NCBI RefSeq assembly: GCF_011604685.1
Contig: NZ_CP050063.1
Location: 1,262,501 to 1,326,500 of the forward strand
Direction: 5' to 3'
Length of the DNA: 64,000 nucleotides
Source: Spirosoma aureum
Lineage (GTDB): Bacteria; Bacteroidota; Bacteroidia; Cytophagales; Spirosomataceae
Below the pieces are notes generated by a model. That model ran no database searches. It was not told the origin of the DNA and saw only the letters and a program-made list of their open reading frames with translations. The translations under genes and the position numbers were made by a program. Positions 1 to 8,230 of this stretch are shown here, in pieces (the first letter of the stretch is position 1; each line of letters opens with the position of its first letter).

Positions 1-579
1 GCCATCCCCATCAGACTGCTTCGGTTCGGCGTCATATTCACCACTCGCGCGCTTGATGATTTCGGTTGTTGCAGCATCTAACCCCTGGTAATACTGTTCC
101 TGTTTAAAGGCCGGGGCAATCGTATTGGTAATAATTCGTTTGGCAATAGCGTCGGGAATAGCGCCTTCAAGGCCATATCCGGGTGCAATGAAGACTTTGC
201 GGGTTTGGGTTGCCCAGGCAATCACCAGCCCGTTGTTTTTGCCCTGCTGACCAACGCCCCACTTACGACCTACCTGAAACGCAAAGTCGCCAATCGGATA
301 AGGTTCAGTTGTTTTAACAATAACAATGGTGATCTGCGTCGATGTCGAGTCATTATAGGTGCGCAGTTTCTGCTCTAGCTGAGCCCGTTCGTTACTGCTC
401 AAAATACCAGCAAAGTCATTAACCAGCCGTGGCGGATTTGGTTTATTGGGAATGGCCGTGTTAGCCTCATCAGTTGCCGTATCCTGCGCCAGCAGATTAC
501 CCGGTAACGCCAGGCAAAACAGCAGGATTACCAGGCCAATGAACTGAATCGATCGGTATTGAAGGGTGGGTATGTTCAC
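1..579 (-). CDS. TPM-domain (YgcG-like) membrane protein, 3' end beyond the window
   Basis: The left edge cuts this leftward gene, so only about the first 193 codons are visible. Translation from a GTG at 577-579 gives a hydrophobic signal segment followed by a TPM domain: residues around VNDFAGILSS, then QITIVIVKT, GRKWGVGQQGKNNG and APGYGLEGAIPD. The GYGLEG motif is typical of the TPM/YgcG family, usually a periplasmic domain followed by a membrane anchor and a Gly/Ser-rich tail; that tail would lie outside the window. The gene starts 7 bases after the stop of the second TPM gene and is clearly in one operon with it and lemA. A TTG six codons upstream is an alternative start. The family's molecular role is poorly defined; links to envelope homeostasis and phosphatase activity come from plant and bacterial relatives. 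Confidence 0.85.
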   Translation of the reverse strand, partial: MNIPTLQYRSIQFIGLVILLFCLALPGNLLAQDTATDEANTAIPNKPNPPRLVNDFAGILSSNERAQLEQKLRTYNDSTSTQITIVIVKTTEPYPIGDFAFQVGRKWGVGQQGKNNGLVIAWATQTRKVFIAPGYGLEGAIPDAIAKRIITNTIAPAFKQEQYYQGLDAATTEIIKRASGEYDAEPKQSDGDG

Positions 580-586
580 GGATGTG

Positions 587-1030
587 TCAATCAAACGAAA
601 TTTCATCGGCGAGTTCGTTGGTATCGGTTTCGCCGTCATATGGAAAGTACTGCTTTAACTGTTGTCCAGCTTTTTCAATTCCCCGGCTCAATCCTTCAAC
701 ATAATGCCCGCTAGCAAAATGGCTTCGAATCAGGTCTTTCGTACTTTCCCAGAAATCGGCAGGGACTTTGTCATTGATTCCTTTATCGCCTACCACCGCA
801 AACTTTCGGTCAGCGTGGGCCAGATAAAATAGGACCCCGTTTTGTTCTTTAGTCTGGTGCATACCCAATTGGGCAAATACGGCAATAGCGCGCTGAACAG
901 GGTCGGCAGTAGCACAGTGCGGCTCAACGTGTACCCGGATTTCACCCGATGTTGCCTTTTCGGCTTCCCGGATGGCGTTAACAATACGTTGCTGATCCTC
1001 AGGAGTAAATGGATTCGTTTGCATGGGCAT
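587..1030 (-). CDS. TPM-domain protein, second gene of the LemA operon
   Basis: A 147-residue protein without signal peptide or obvious membrane span. It begins with a helix (TPEDQQRIVNAIREAEKATSG), followed by the TPM fold core EIRVHVEPHC, the GVLFYLAHADRKFAVVGDKGIN strand-turn segment and a C-terminal helix ending in an acidic tail. This is the soluble TPM type (COG3762-like) that commonly follows lemA and precedes a membrane TPM protein, which is the order seen here. It lies 71 bases after lemA and 7 bases before the next TPM gene. Two in-frame ATG codons (codons 1 and 3) could serve as start. The function is unknown beyond the family association. Confidence 0.85.
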   Translation of the reverse strand: MPMQTNPFTPEDQQRIVNAIREAEKATSGEIRVHVEPHCATADPVQRAIAVFAQLGMHQTKEQNGVLFYLAHADRKFAVVGDKGINDKVPADFWESTKDLIRSHFASGHYVEGLSRGIEKAGQQLKQYFPYDGETDTNELADEISFD

Positions 1031-1101
1031 GGGGCCTGGAGCATATAGGCATGAGCACAGAGTAAAGCTTTTCCATGCTCACGCCATCATGCCACTGCTC
1101 A

Positions 1102-1683
1102 TTAAAACTGCACCGTTGGGGCGCTTTGTGCTGCTTGCGAAGCTTCGAAGAACCCTTTAACGGGGAATCCGAAAATACCGGCGAAGATATTATTCGGGAA
1201 CGACCGTACGGATTGATTGTAAGTCTTAACGGCTCCGTTGAAATCGTTTCTCGAAACAGCGATCCGGTTTTCCGTACCTTCCAGTTGAGCCTGTAGCTCA
1301 GAAAAATTCTGGTTGGCTTTCAGATTCGGGTAGCTTTCTGCTACCGCCAGCAGCCGCGATAACGAACCGCTAAGCTGATCCTGTGCGGCCTGGAATTTCT
1401 GGATATTTTCTGGCGTCAACTGGCTGGCATCGAGTTTCATACCGGTTGCGTTTGCCCGTGCCTGAATAACTGCCGTTAGTGTGCTCTTTTCGAAGTTTGC
1501 GGCTCCCTGAACCGTCCGGACAAGGTTTGGTATGAGATCGGCCCGACGCTGGTATTGCGTCTGCACCTGCGACCATTTTTCCTGTACATTGGTGTCATTT
1601 TGAACAAGGCCGTTGTAGGAACTACAACCATACATGCCCAAAATCAGGGCAATAACCACCACAATAATTAATGTTCTTGACAT
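1102..1683 (-). CDS. lemA: LemA family protein
   Basis: A 193-residue LemA protein with an N-terminal membrane segment (about residues 4-20) and a Cys just after it (GMYGCSSYNG) that could be lipidated. The characteristic helical-bundle signature follows: NGLVQNDTNVQEKWSQVQ, then YQRRADLIPNLVRTVQG and ARANATGMK. LemA proteins have their C-terminal domain outside the cytoplasmic membrane; their cellular task is not settled. It heads a leftward operon with two TPM-domain genes, a conserved arrangement in Bacteroidota and Proteobacteria. The length is normal for the family. No clear TAnnTTTG box is visible in the upstream gap shared with the photolyase gene. Confidence 0.92.
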   Translation of the reverse strand: MSRTLIIVVVIALILGMYGCSSYNGLVQNDTNVQEKWSQVQTQYQRRADLIPNLVRTVQGAANFEKSTLTAVIQARANATGMKLDASQLTPENIQKFQAAQDQLSGSLSRLLAVAESYPNLKANQNFSELQAQLEGTENRIAVSRNDFNGAVKTYNQSVRSFPNNIFAGIFGFPVKGFFEASQAAQSAPTVQF

Positions 1684-1759
1684 GGTCTGTTAAGATGGGA
1701 AAAGTTGTTACTGAGTTAAAGTTGAACAAAACTCGTTAAATTGTAACCTTAAAACTACG

Positions 1760-3211
1760 TCAACGGTTTTTTTCCTCGATTGTCCACTTGTTTGGGTTGA
1801 TGACTGGTAGGGGGTAAGTACTGCCCAGAACAACGCCATATTGCGCTTGTTCAGCCGATGATAAGGTATAAACCGTGTGAATCGTGTCCGCCGGAACTGC
1901 CGCTAGTTCCGGAAGCCAGCATTTAACGTAATCGCCGTGTTTATCATAGTGCATTGCCTGACTATAGATGTTGAAGTGGCGGTTTTCTCGAGGATCATTG
2001 CCAACGCCAGCAATATAATTCCAATTCCCCCAATTGCTACAGGGGTCGTAATCAATAAGTAAACTTTCGAAATAAGACGCTCCCCACGTCCAAACGATAC
2101 CCAGGTCATTGGCCAGAAAACTACTGACGTTTTGCCGCCCTCGGTTAGACATGAATCCTGTTGCATTCAGCTCGCGCATGTTTGCATCGATAAACGGAAT
2201 ACCGGTTTTGCCGTCAGCCCAGCGCCTGAACCGATCAGAATCGCGAAGCCATGTTTTGGTTAAATTTTGCTGAATACCGCTTGGCTTAAAGAGCCGGGTT
2301 CCGTAGCGAAGCGCAACAAAGCGAAAGTAATCACGCCAGATTAGCTCAAAAATGAGCCAATAAGTTGATTCGTTTTTAACCCGTTCGGCTTCGTAGCGCT
2401 TGATTTCCTGATAGATAAGTCTGGGCGACAGACAGCCGAGCGATAGCCAGGCCGAAAATCTGGAGGAATAAGATTCGCCTAACAGGCTATTACGAGTCTC
2501 TTTGTAGGTCTTGATCAACTCATCTTCCCAGACGTAGCGTTGGAGTCGTTCCAGCCCCGCTGTTTCACCTCCTTTAAAGAGCGATCCTGTTCGGTTTGAC
2601 TCCTCAATCTGTTTGGCAGAAAAGCCAAATGTCGCTAGCGAAGGGAACTCTTCTGAAGGAATGCCAGCAACGAATCGAATGGTTTTTGGGGTAGCAATAG
2701 GCTTTCTTACGTCGGAGTGGGCCTCTACTTCGTGGCGAAACTGGGTGAAGGTTGTGGGTAAACGCGAAACCCAGAAGGGTAGATCACGGACATGGTAAAG
2801 CGTTGATACCCAAAACAAATCAAGATCAATGTTAAGCGGTTTGAGCCGTTTACTCAGATCCGATTCAGTATCCGTCTCGTCTTCAGTGACCTCCTTGCTG
2901 GCGTAAACGGCTTCGGCCTCGCTGTCTTCGGCCAACTGAGCCAGAATTTTTGCGGAATGACCGACCCGAATGATCAGGTCAGCGCCTTTAGCCTGTAGCG
3001 ACCTGCGTAGATCGGCTACGGCCTCAAGCATAAACTGAGCACGAAAGATGCCGGTTTTTCGAAAGCCAAGCTCAGGCAATTCCTCAAACCAGCGTGGTTC
3101 GAACACAAATACGGGAAGCACTTCGTCGGCCGTTTCGAGAGCACGGGCGAATCCTTCGTTATCGTGCAGGCGGAGATCGTTACGAAACCAGTATAAAATA
3201 CGTTTGGCCAT
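1760..3211 (-). CDS. DASH-type cryptochrome / DNA photolyase
   Basis: A 483-residue photolyase-family flavoprotein. The N-terminal alpha/beta photolyase domain starts with the diagnostic ILYWFRNDLRLHDN, and the helical FAD-binding domain includes SSRFSAWLSLGCLSPR, WRDYFRF, and GIPFIDANMRELNATGFMSNRGRQ. The C-terminal region carries SYFESLLIDYDPCSNWGNW and GNDPRENR, hallmarks of the DASH subfamily (FAD plus usually a folate antenna). DASH proteins repair cyclobutane dimers mainly in single-stranded DNA and may have light-signalling roles. Length is normal. The ATG is followed immediately by AKRILYW, so the start is secure. It is a single gene, reading leftwards toward lemA with a gap of 76 bases. 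Confidence 0.93.
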   Translation of the reverse strand: MAKRILYWFRNDLRLHDNEGFARALETADEVLPVFVFEPRWFEELPELGFRKTGIFRAQFMLEAVADLRRSLQAKGADLIIRVGHSAKILAQLAEDSEAEAVYASKEVTEDETDTESDLSKRLKPLNIDLDLFWVSTLYHVRDLPFWVSRLPTTFTQFRHEVEAHSDVRKPIATPKTIRFVAGIPSEEFPSLATFGFSAKQIEESNRTGSLFKGGETAGLERLQRYVWEDELIKTYKETRNSLLGESYSSRFSAWLSLGCLSPRLIYQEIKRYEAERVKNESTYWLIFELIWRDYFRFVALRYGTRLFKPSGIQQNLTKTWLRDSDRFRRWADGKTGIPFIDANMRELNATGFMSNRGRQNVSSFLANDLGIVWTWGASYFESLLIDYDPCSNWGNWNYIAGVGNDPRENRHFNIYSQAMHYDKHGDYVKCWLPELAAVPADTIHTVYTLSSAEQAQYGVVLGSTYPLPVINPNKWTIEEKNR

Positions 3212-3322
3212 ATCCGTTTACAATAGGCAGGGTTATAGTAGACAGTAACAATATCGGAAAAATACAGTTCCGCTCCTGTTCCATAAACTAGCCATATGGC
3301 CTGCTATAAACCTACCCAATGA

Positions 3323-4120
3323 CTACTGTTCGTTCAGCGCCCAGTTGTAATCCAGAAATGAAATTGGAGTGTCCTTATTGATTTTCGTTTTTGAATACTG
3401 ATTTACCCAGTACTCAATTGATCTGTTGTTTTCATTCCAGTCTCCTTTATACCAATCGAAGTATTTCGACAGGCTGGCCTTTTGGGGAGTAATGGCATTT
3501 TTTGCCGGATTATTCAGAAAATCGCTACCCTGATCATCGAGTTGGGCAATCAGCTTATTGCCCTCATAAGCTTCATTACGCAGACGGGGGCACGACCGGG
3601 CCGCACACACTAGCGCGAAATGAATACGTGGTTCGTTGAATTTCTTACGCAGCGTGCCATGTTCGATATTGTCGAGACTCATCTCCTCGCCACCAATTTT
3701 AAAAAATTTACTGGCCCAGGGTGTCGTTACGAAGGGAATCTTGATCTTGGAGCCAATGTCTTTAATACTGGCAACCGGGTAATGGTTTAGGATCAACAGA
3801 ATGGTATACGCATTGTAGGCGTTTATCCAGTAAGCCATTTGGTCGTTTTTGCTCCACTTGTCGGTCGGAGGGTTGTTACTGATTACATCAAGGTATTTTT
3901 TCAACTCTTTCTCATCCGCCTTAAAACCTTTATAATTGACAAGCCCTTTTTCATTGACGTATTTTTTTAGAAGCCGGTCATAACTGCTATGATCAACTGG
4001 AGCGCTCGTTGGCAGCGCAGAACTGGTAGCTATATCGGTAGGAGGAGTAAACGCTGCCAGCCCAGCCAGGGTAAGACCGAGTAGGCCAATAGTCATTCCT
4101 TTTAGGATGCAACGTGTCAT
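3323..4120 (-). CDS. Exported DUF547 domain protein
   Basis: A 265-residue protein with a signal peptide (hydrophobic stretch about residues 9-24, GLLGLTLAGLAAF). The mature part matches the DUF547 family: YDRLLKKYVNEKGLVNYKGF, then MAYWINAYNAYTILLILNHYP, SLDNIEHGTLRKKFNEPRIHFALVCAARSCPRL and FLNNP. The RIHFALVCAARSCPRL segment is the most conserved part of the family. No enzymatic activity is established; a papain-like fold has been suggested for DUF547. It stands alone between the photolyase gene and a divergently transcribed SDR gene. Confidence 0.85.
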   Translation of the reverse strand: MTRCILKGMTIGLLGLTLAGLAAFTPPTDIATSSALPTSAPVDHSSYDRLLKKYVNEKGLVNYKGFKADEKELKKYLDVISNNPPTDKWSKNDQMAYWINAYNAYTILLILNHYPVASIKDIGSKIKIPFVTTPWASKFFKIGGEEMSLDNIEHGTLRKKFNEPRIHFALVCAARSCPRLRNEAYEGNKLIAQLDDQGSDFLNNPAKNAITPQKASLSKYFDWYKGDWNENNRSIEYWVNQYSKTKINKDTPISFLDYNWALNEQ

Positions 4121-4210
4121 GAATTTTTCGTTTGTTTACGGATACATACGCAAGTAAGTCGTAAAAGGTTTAACCTCATACCGGCAGGTAGATATAACTA
4201 ATCAAACGCA

Positions 4211-4999
4211 ATGAATCTTGATTTAACCGGAAAAACTGCCCTTGTAGGTGGTAGCACACAGGGCATTGGCCGAGCTTCGGCCATTGAATTGGCTTTACTG
4301 GGAGCAAACATTGTTCTAATGGCCCGAAACGAAGATGCGCTTAAAGCCACGTTAGCCGATTTAGACATGACTAAAGGGCAAGTCCATCGTTACCTGGTCG
4401 CCGATTTTAGTCAACCAGGCGTTGTAACTACAGCTATTACGCAGCACCTGGCCCAGTTTCCGGATCTCCATATTCTCATTAATAACACAGGCGGTCCAGC
4501 GGGTGGTCCGCTGATTGATGCCAAACCTGAAGAGTTTGTGCAGACGTTTCATAACCATCTGCTCAATAATCAGGCCCTGGTTCAGGCTATCGTACCGGCC
4601 ATGAAACGAGCCGGTTATGGACGAATTGTGAATATTATTTCCACCTCCGTTAAACAGCCCATTGTGGGCCTGGGGGTATCGAATACCATTCGGGGAGCGG
4701 TTGCGCAATGGGCTAAAACACTGTCGCTGGAAATCGCCCGCTTTGGTATCACGGTCAATAATGTACTGCCTGGGTACACACGTACAGCTCGTCTGGATGC
4801 CGTGTTATCGATGCGCTCAGGGGCATCCGGGAAAACTGAAGAGGAGGTATCTGCTCAAATGGAAAGCGAAATTCCGACGGGACGTTTCGCTACGGCCGAG
4901 GAGGTTGCGGCTGCGGTAGCATTCCTGTGTACACCGGCCGCGGCATCGATTAACGGGATCAATGTTCCGGTAGATGGTGGCAAGACGGGAAGTTTATGA
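4211..4999 (+). CDS. SDR-fold oxidoreductase-like protein lacking YxxxK
   Basis: A 262-residue protein with a complete short-chain dehydrogenase fold. The Rossmann glycine motif is GGSTQGIG (residues 13-20), LINNTGG lies at about 89-95, and the C-terminal cofactor region ends FLCTPAAASINGINVPVDGG. The catalytic triad is altered. Taking Ser144 (NIIS) as the active-site serine, the position 13 residues on, normally Tyr, is Ser157, and the Lys position is Arg161 (VSNTIRGAV). FabG-like annotation would be misleading, because the proton-donating Tyr is missing. Many database SDRs labelled 3-oxoacyl reductase share this SNxxR pattern to my recollection. The gene is monocistronic, divergent from the DUF547 gene, and followed by a long inverted repeat. 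Confidence 0.85.
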   Translation: MNLDLTGKTALVGGSTQGIGRASAIELALLGANIVLMARNEDALKATLADLDMTKGQVHRYLVADFSQPGVVTTAITQHLAQFPDLHILINNTGGPAGGPLIDAKPEEFVQTFHNHLLNNQALVQAIVPAMKRAGYGRIVNIISTSVKQPIVGLGVSNTIRGAVAQWAKTLSLEIARFGITVNNVLPGYTRTARLDAVLSMRSGASGKTEEEVSAQMESEIPTGRFATAEEVAAAVAFLCTPAAASINGINVPVDGGKTGSL

Positions 5000-5011
5000 G
5001 TAAATTATAAC

Positions 5012-5078
5012 GTCGTAGCGTCGTAAAATGGAATTGTAGTCTTGACTAGTATGCTTATCAACTTTACGACGCTACGAC
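5012..5078. terminator. Long-loop inverted repeat between convergent genes
   Basis: Perfect 16-base arms at 5012-5027 and 5063-5078 (core GTCGTAGCGTCGTAAA) are separated by a 35-base loop. The element fills the whole gap between the convergent SDR and response-regulator genes and abuts the regulator stop codon. It could end transcription from both sides, though there is no long T-run. Confidence 0.6.
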
Positions 5079-5738
5079 TTACACCAAACTATTCTTAAAC
5101 GCATAGGCGACCATTCCGGCGGTATTTTTCGTGCCGGTTTTTTCGAGAATGCGTAAACGGTGTCCTTCAACAGTACGTGGGCTAAGGAAGATTTTTTCGC
5201 TTATCTCATTGGTCGAAAGTCCTTCGCAAATCAACATCAAGACTTCCTTCTCCCGTTCAGAAAGCAGGATTTTGCTGTTGTAAAACGAATTCGCGGGCTT
5301 CGTGACCGTCGTTTTGTTTGTCATTTTGCGAAGCATCGCTTTGGAGACAAACTCATTTAGATAAACACCTTCGTCCATTACCTTCCGAATCGCTTTTTCA
5401 ACCTCGCCCGCTTCGGCATCTTTGAGCAAATAACCACTAACGCCTTTTTCAAGCAAATGAAGTACCATTCGGTCTTCGTCGTGCATGGTCAGGACAACGA
5501 TTTTGATAAGCGGGTAATTCTCGCGGAGATAGTCGGCCGTGGCGGTTCCGTCCATGACTGGCATTTGCAGATCGAGCAGTACAACATCCGGCGTTTTGCG
5601 GGGAATTCTTTCGATTAGCTCCTGTCCGTTACTTGCTTCAAGTAGCAACTCAAAATCATGAATCTGCCCCAGAATGGTGGCCATACCGACTCGAAATAGG
5701 GTGTGGTCGTCGCAGAGTGCCAGTTTGATTTTTCGCAT
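5079..5738 (-). CDS. NarL/LuxR-family response regulator
   Basis: A 219-residue two-domain regulator. The receiver domain (residues 1-120) has the acidic pair in LALCDDHTLF, the phospho-acceptor Asp in VVLLDLQMPVMDG, the Thr in VVLTMHDED and the Lys in YLLKD. A LuxR-type HTH follows (LSEREKEVLMLICEGLSTNEISEKIFLSPRTVEGHR). It is a DNA-binding transcription factor activated by phosphorylation. The histidine kinase gene lies directly upstream on the same strand with a 126-base gap, so the two form a two-component pair. The target genes cannot be told from the sequence. Confidence 0.93.
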   Translation of the reverse strand: MRKIKLALCDDHTLFRVGMATILGQIHDFELLLEASNGQELIERIPRKTPDVVLLDLQMPVMDGTATADYLRENYPLIKIVVLTMHDEDRMVLHLLEKGVSGYLLKDAEAGEVEKAIRKVMDEGVYLNEFVSKAMLRKMTNKTTVTKPANSFYNSKILLSEREKEVLMLICEGLSTNEISEKIFLSPRTVEGHRLRILEKTGTKNTAGMVAYAFKNSLV

Positions 5739-5864
5739 GAGAGTGGGAGGTAAGGTTCTGTTCAGTACTTTGTTGATCTGTTGGTCGTCTTATTCGGGTG
5801 CAAGGCAAACAACCGAATAGTAAAAAATTAAGCAAACAAACGAACAACTGAACAGACAAGCAAA

Positions 5865-6674
5865 TTAACCTAATAAAGCCACTGGCTGAGGAGCTTGTAA
5901 ATGGATTTGTACATGAATTTGCGAACCTCTTCCAGGGGCTACATCGAAGGTTACGTGACCATCGACTACGCTTAACCGACTTTCAATATTACGTAATCCA
6001 AGACCTCCCTGTTTACTTTCGGTAACGGCATCAAAGTCAAATCCTACACCATCATCCATGACCGATAGTCGAACCGCATCGGTAATGCACTGTAACTGAA
6101 TGGTTATGTGGCGGGCGCGGGCGTGACGTATCGCATTGTTAACCAACTCCTGGGCAATTCGGTACAGCATTAAATCAATGGATGCCGAAAGATGTCCCAT
6201 ATTTTCGGGGCAATCCAACTGCACCTTTAATTCACTATCATTGGCACGGTCGGCTAATTCTTCGAGTGCTGGCAACAAGCCAAAGCGTTCGAGTGTTGTG
6301 GGTACCAGGTCGCGGCTGATCCGACGGACATTCGTCATTGTTTCGTCGATCATCGAGCGGGTTTTCTGGACATGAAGATTTATTCGAATATTATCTTCAT
6401 CTAACTGCCGCTCTAACTGATTCAGGCTCATTTTCGTTACCGAAAGCATGGTGCCAATACCATCATGCAGGTCTTCGGCAAGTCGCCTGCGCTCTTCCTC
6501 CTGCCCCCGGAAGGTTGCAGTCATCAGTTCTCGCCGGTGTTGCTCCTGCAATTCTTTAAGGGCCAGTTGCTGCTTTGCCTGTTTTTGCTGGTAATAGGCC
6601 ACGAAGATGATGATGAACACTGCCATCATCAACAGCACGGCTGTACCAACGGCAATAACAAAACCAGAGTTCAT
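5865..6674 (-). CDS. Membrane sensor histidine kinase (HisKA_3 type)
   Basis: A 269-residue kinase with one N-terminal membrane span (about residues 5-28) and a short coiled stretch (YYQQKQAKQQLALKELQEQ). The dimerization/phosphoacceptor helix contains the histidine in RRRLAEDLHDGIG, and the HATPase domain shows the N box ELVNNAIRHA, DDGVGFD and GGLGLRNI. This is the NarX/DesK-like HPK7 type that pairs with NarL-type regulators, encoded just downstream. There is no extracytoplasmic sensor domain, so the signal is either membrane-intrinsic or comes from a partner protein. The multi-span membrane protein encoded next door on the same strand is a possible but unproven partner. Confidence 0.92.
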   Translation of the reverse strand: MNSGFVIAVGTAVLLMMAVFIIIFVAYYQQKQAKQQLALKELQEQHRRELMTATFRGQEEERRRLAEDLHDGIGTMLSVTKMSLNQLERQLDEDNIRINLHVQKTRSMIDETMTNVRRISRDLVPTTLERFGLLPALEELADRANDSELKVQLDCPENMGHLSASIDLMLYRIAQELVNNAIRHARARHITIQLQCITDAVRLSVMDDGVGFDFDAVTESKQGGLGLRNIESRLSVVDGHVTFDVAPGRGSQIHVQIHLQAPQPVALLG

Positions 6675-6820
6675 CGATGTTGTGTCTAATTATGGCCGTA
6701 GCCAAATAAAGTAAAGTTGACTAAATTGGCCTAGATTTCAAAAAATAATAATTAACATTGAGCGAATGGTAAAAAGAAGGATTTATTTATAATGAATATA
6801 ATTACTTGTCGGATGTTTAT

Positions 6821-7498
6821 TTATAATAAGTTTTCACGTTCATATTTACTGAACCATATACCGATCGACGAAAGAACGACGAGCAGAATAAATAATACAT
6901 TGTTAAGATTCCAATATGTATCAAATGTTCGATCATCAATTAGAGTAGGATTAAAAATAATTTCACTAAAAATAGAAATAAAAAAAGTACCTGTTGCATA
7001 AATAATTATGCCAGAACTTACCCAGAATAGGCTGTGAATCAGTATGTTCTTTATTCGCATGTCGGCCAAGGTTTTGTTGAAATACATTAATACCAATATG
7101 ATTATATAGGCTCTATACGCGAATAATTCAACTGCTGATATTTCCAGAAATTTAAAGTAAGCTAAACAAATAATAGAAAAAAGTATAGATAATCCTATAA
7201 TTAATCGTTTGGCCGAGGACGTTTTAAACGCAGAAATATAGGCAGTTGTTAAAAGTAATATTCCCCCAATAGGATATATATTCAGAACAAAAAGATTATT
7301 TTTCTTGATCAGGCCAAGCCAGATCATATACGTATCTCCAATAAGATACATACTGAAAAATAATAAGATAATTCTTAAATTATTACTTAAAAATTTATAG
7401 TTAATTATACCTATAATAATGGGTAGGATACTGCTAAGATCTGAGATAAAATCCAAAGGATATTTCTCAAATAGTAGCAGTAGCCTTTCCAGCATCAT
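6821..7498 (-). CDS. AT-rich multi-span membrane protein, unknown function
   Basis: A 225-residue protein with about seven or eight hydrophobic helices and only short connecting loops; I do not recognise the family with certainty. Charged residues cluster at the ends, and the C-terminus (WFSKYERENLL) is probably cytoplasmic. The gene is conspicuously AT-rich, with many AAT, ATA and TTA codons, in contrast to the roughly balanced composition of both neighbours. It lies 10 bases after the CPxHC protein gene, so the two are probably cotranscribed. A sensory membrane role linked to the kinase further on is conceivable from position only. Two ATG codons in tandem form the start. Confidence 0.7.
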   Translation of the reverse strand: MMLERLLLLFEKYPLDFISDLSSILPIIIGIINYKFLSNNLRIILLFFSMYLIGDTYMIWLGLIKKNNLFVLNIYPIGGILLLTTAYISAFKTSSAKRLIIGLSILFSIICLAYFKFLEISAVELFAYRAYIIILVLMYFNKTLADMRIKNILIHSLFWVSSGIIIYATGTFFISIFSEIIFNPTLIDDRTFDTYWNLNNVLFILLVVLSSIGIWFSKYERENLL

Positions 7499-7508
7499 TT
7501 TGACTAAT

Positions 7509-7913
7509 TTAATTAGTATCAGCGCAATGTCTCGGGCAGGGCAGGCCGTCTCCTAAGGTATCGCCATCTTCTGGGCCGTCTTTCAAACCACTCGTACTGT
7601 TTTGAATGGTAATATCCTTTCCTTTGGCATCAACGGCAGTTAATAATACACGAGGTTTAAGCTGACCAATGCCTTCCTCTGTTGGTTTCCCATCGATATC
7701 TTCCCACCGTTTGGCATGATGAACACGAATGCCAACGCAATCGGGGTGGTTTAAGAGTTGTTTTATCTGATTGATACCGAAATATTCTGAACGAACATAA
7801 TCGTCTTTAGCTAAACCGACAGCTAATTTACGATCACGGTAAGCACTCGTCATCGACTTGGTTTCGTAGGGAGTAAGAAAACGGCCAGCGTTTTCAGTAA
7901 AAATAGCAGCCAT
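7509..7913 (-). CDS. Small conserved protein with C-terminal CPxHC motif
   Basis: A 134-residue protein from the ATG at 7911-7913; an upstream extension of 21 codons is possible but lacks an ATG-like context. It starts MAAIFTENAGRFLTPYE and contains CVGIRVHHAKRWEDIDGKP, LKPRVLLTAVDAKGKDI and a C-terminal GDGLPCPRHCADTN. There is no signal peptide. The two cysteines and the histidine of CPRHC could bind metal or form a disulfide. I do not know a function; similar small proteins occur in Cytophagales as far as I recall. It precedes the AT-rich membrane gene by 10 bases and probably shares its transcript, while its own base composition is more normal. Confidence 0.7.
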   Translation of the reverse strand: MAAIFTENAGRFLTPYETKSMTSAYRDRKLAVGLAKDDYVRSEYFGINQIKQLLNHPDCVGIRVHHAKRWEDIDGKPTEEGIGQLKPRVLLTAVDAKGKDITIQNSTSGLKDGPEDGDTLGDGLPCPRHCADTN

Positions 7914-8121
7914 ACTATTGTCAAATAAAGAAGAAATTAACTGCCGAAAACTATTACTAAACGCTGGGCTTGTCAATTAAATGCAGGGGATTTGTGTATT
8001 ATACGGCTCTATCCTAGCTTAATCAGGTATTTCTACGTAGTAAATTACGGGCTTCTGCCTATTTGTATTGCTCTATGCAAAAACAGGGTTTTTGCTCTTA
8101 AATACATGCTGGTGCGTGCGT

Positions 8122-8225
8122 TATCTTTGTATCGTAGCTGATGGCTAGCCACAGCAACGTTATTTTCTCATCTCATAGGTTAGGTTAGGAAAACCCTGTC
8201 AACGGATTGATTGACAGGGCTTTTT
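8122..8225 (+). ncRNA. Candidate small RNA with promoter and intrinsic terminator
   Basis: In a non-coding stretch, an exact Bacteroidota -7 box TATCTTTG (8122-8129) is followed about 65 bases later by a strong intrinsic terminator. The terminator arms are CCCTGTCAA at 8194-8202 and TTGACAGGG at 8211-8219, then CTTTTTG. Between them are a small stem (GCTG-A-TGGC...GCCA-CAGC, near 8137-8155) and repeated TTAGG units. A transcript from about 8136 to 8225 (roughly 90 nt) with a 5' hairpin and a 3' terminator is the simplest reading. No good -33 TTTG is found at the ideal spacing. Only low-confidence gene remnants lie near it on this strand, so a terminator without a gene supports an RNA gene. 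Confidence 0.45.
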
Positions 8226-8230
8226 GTTTA

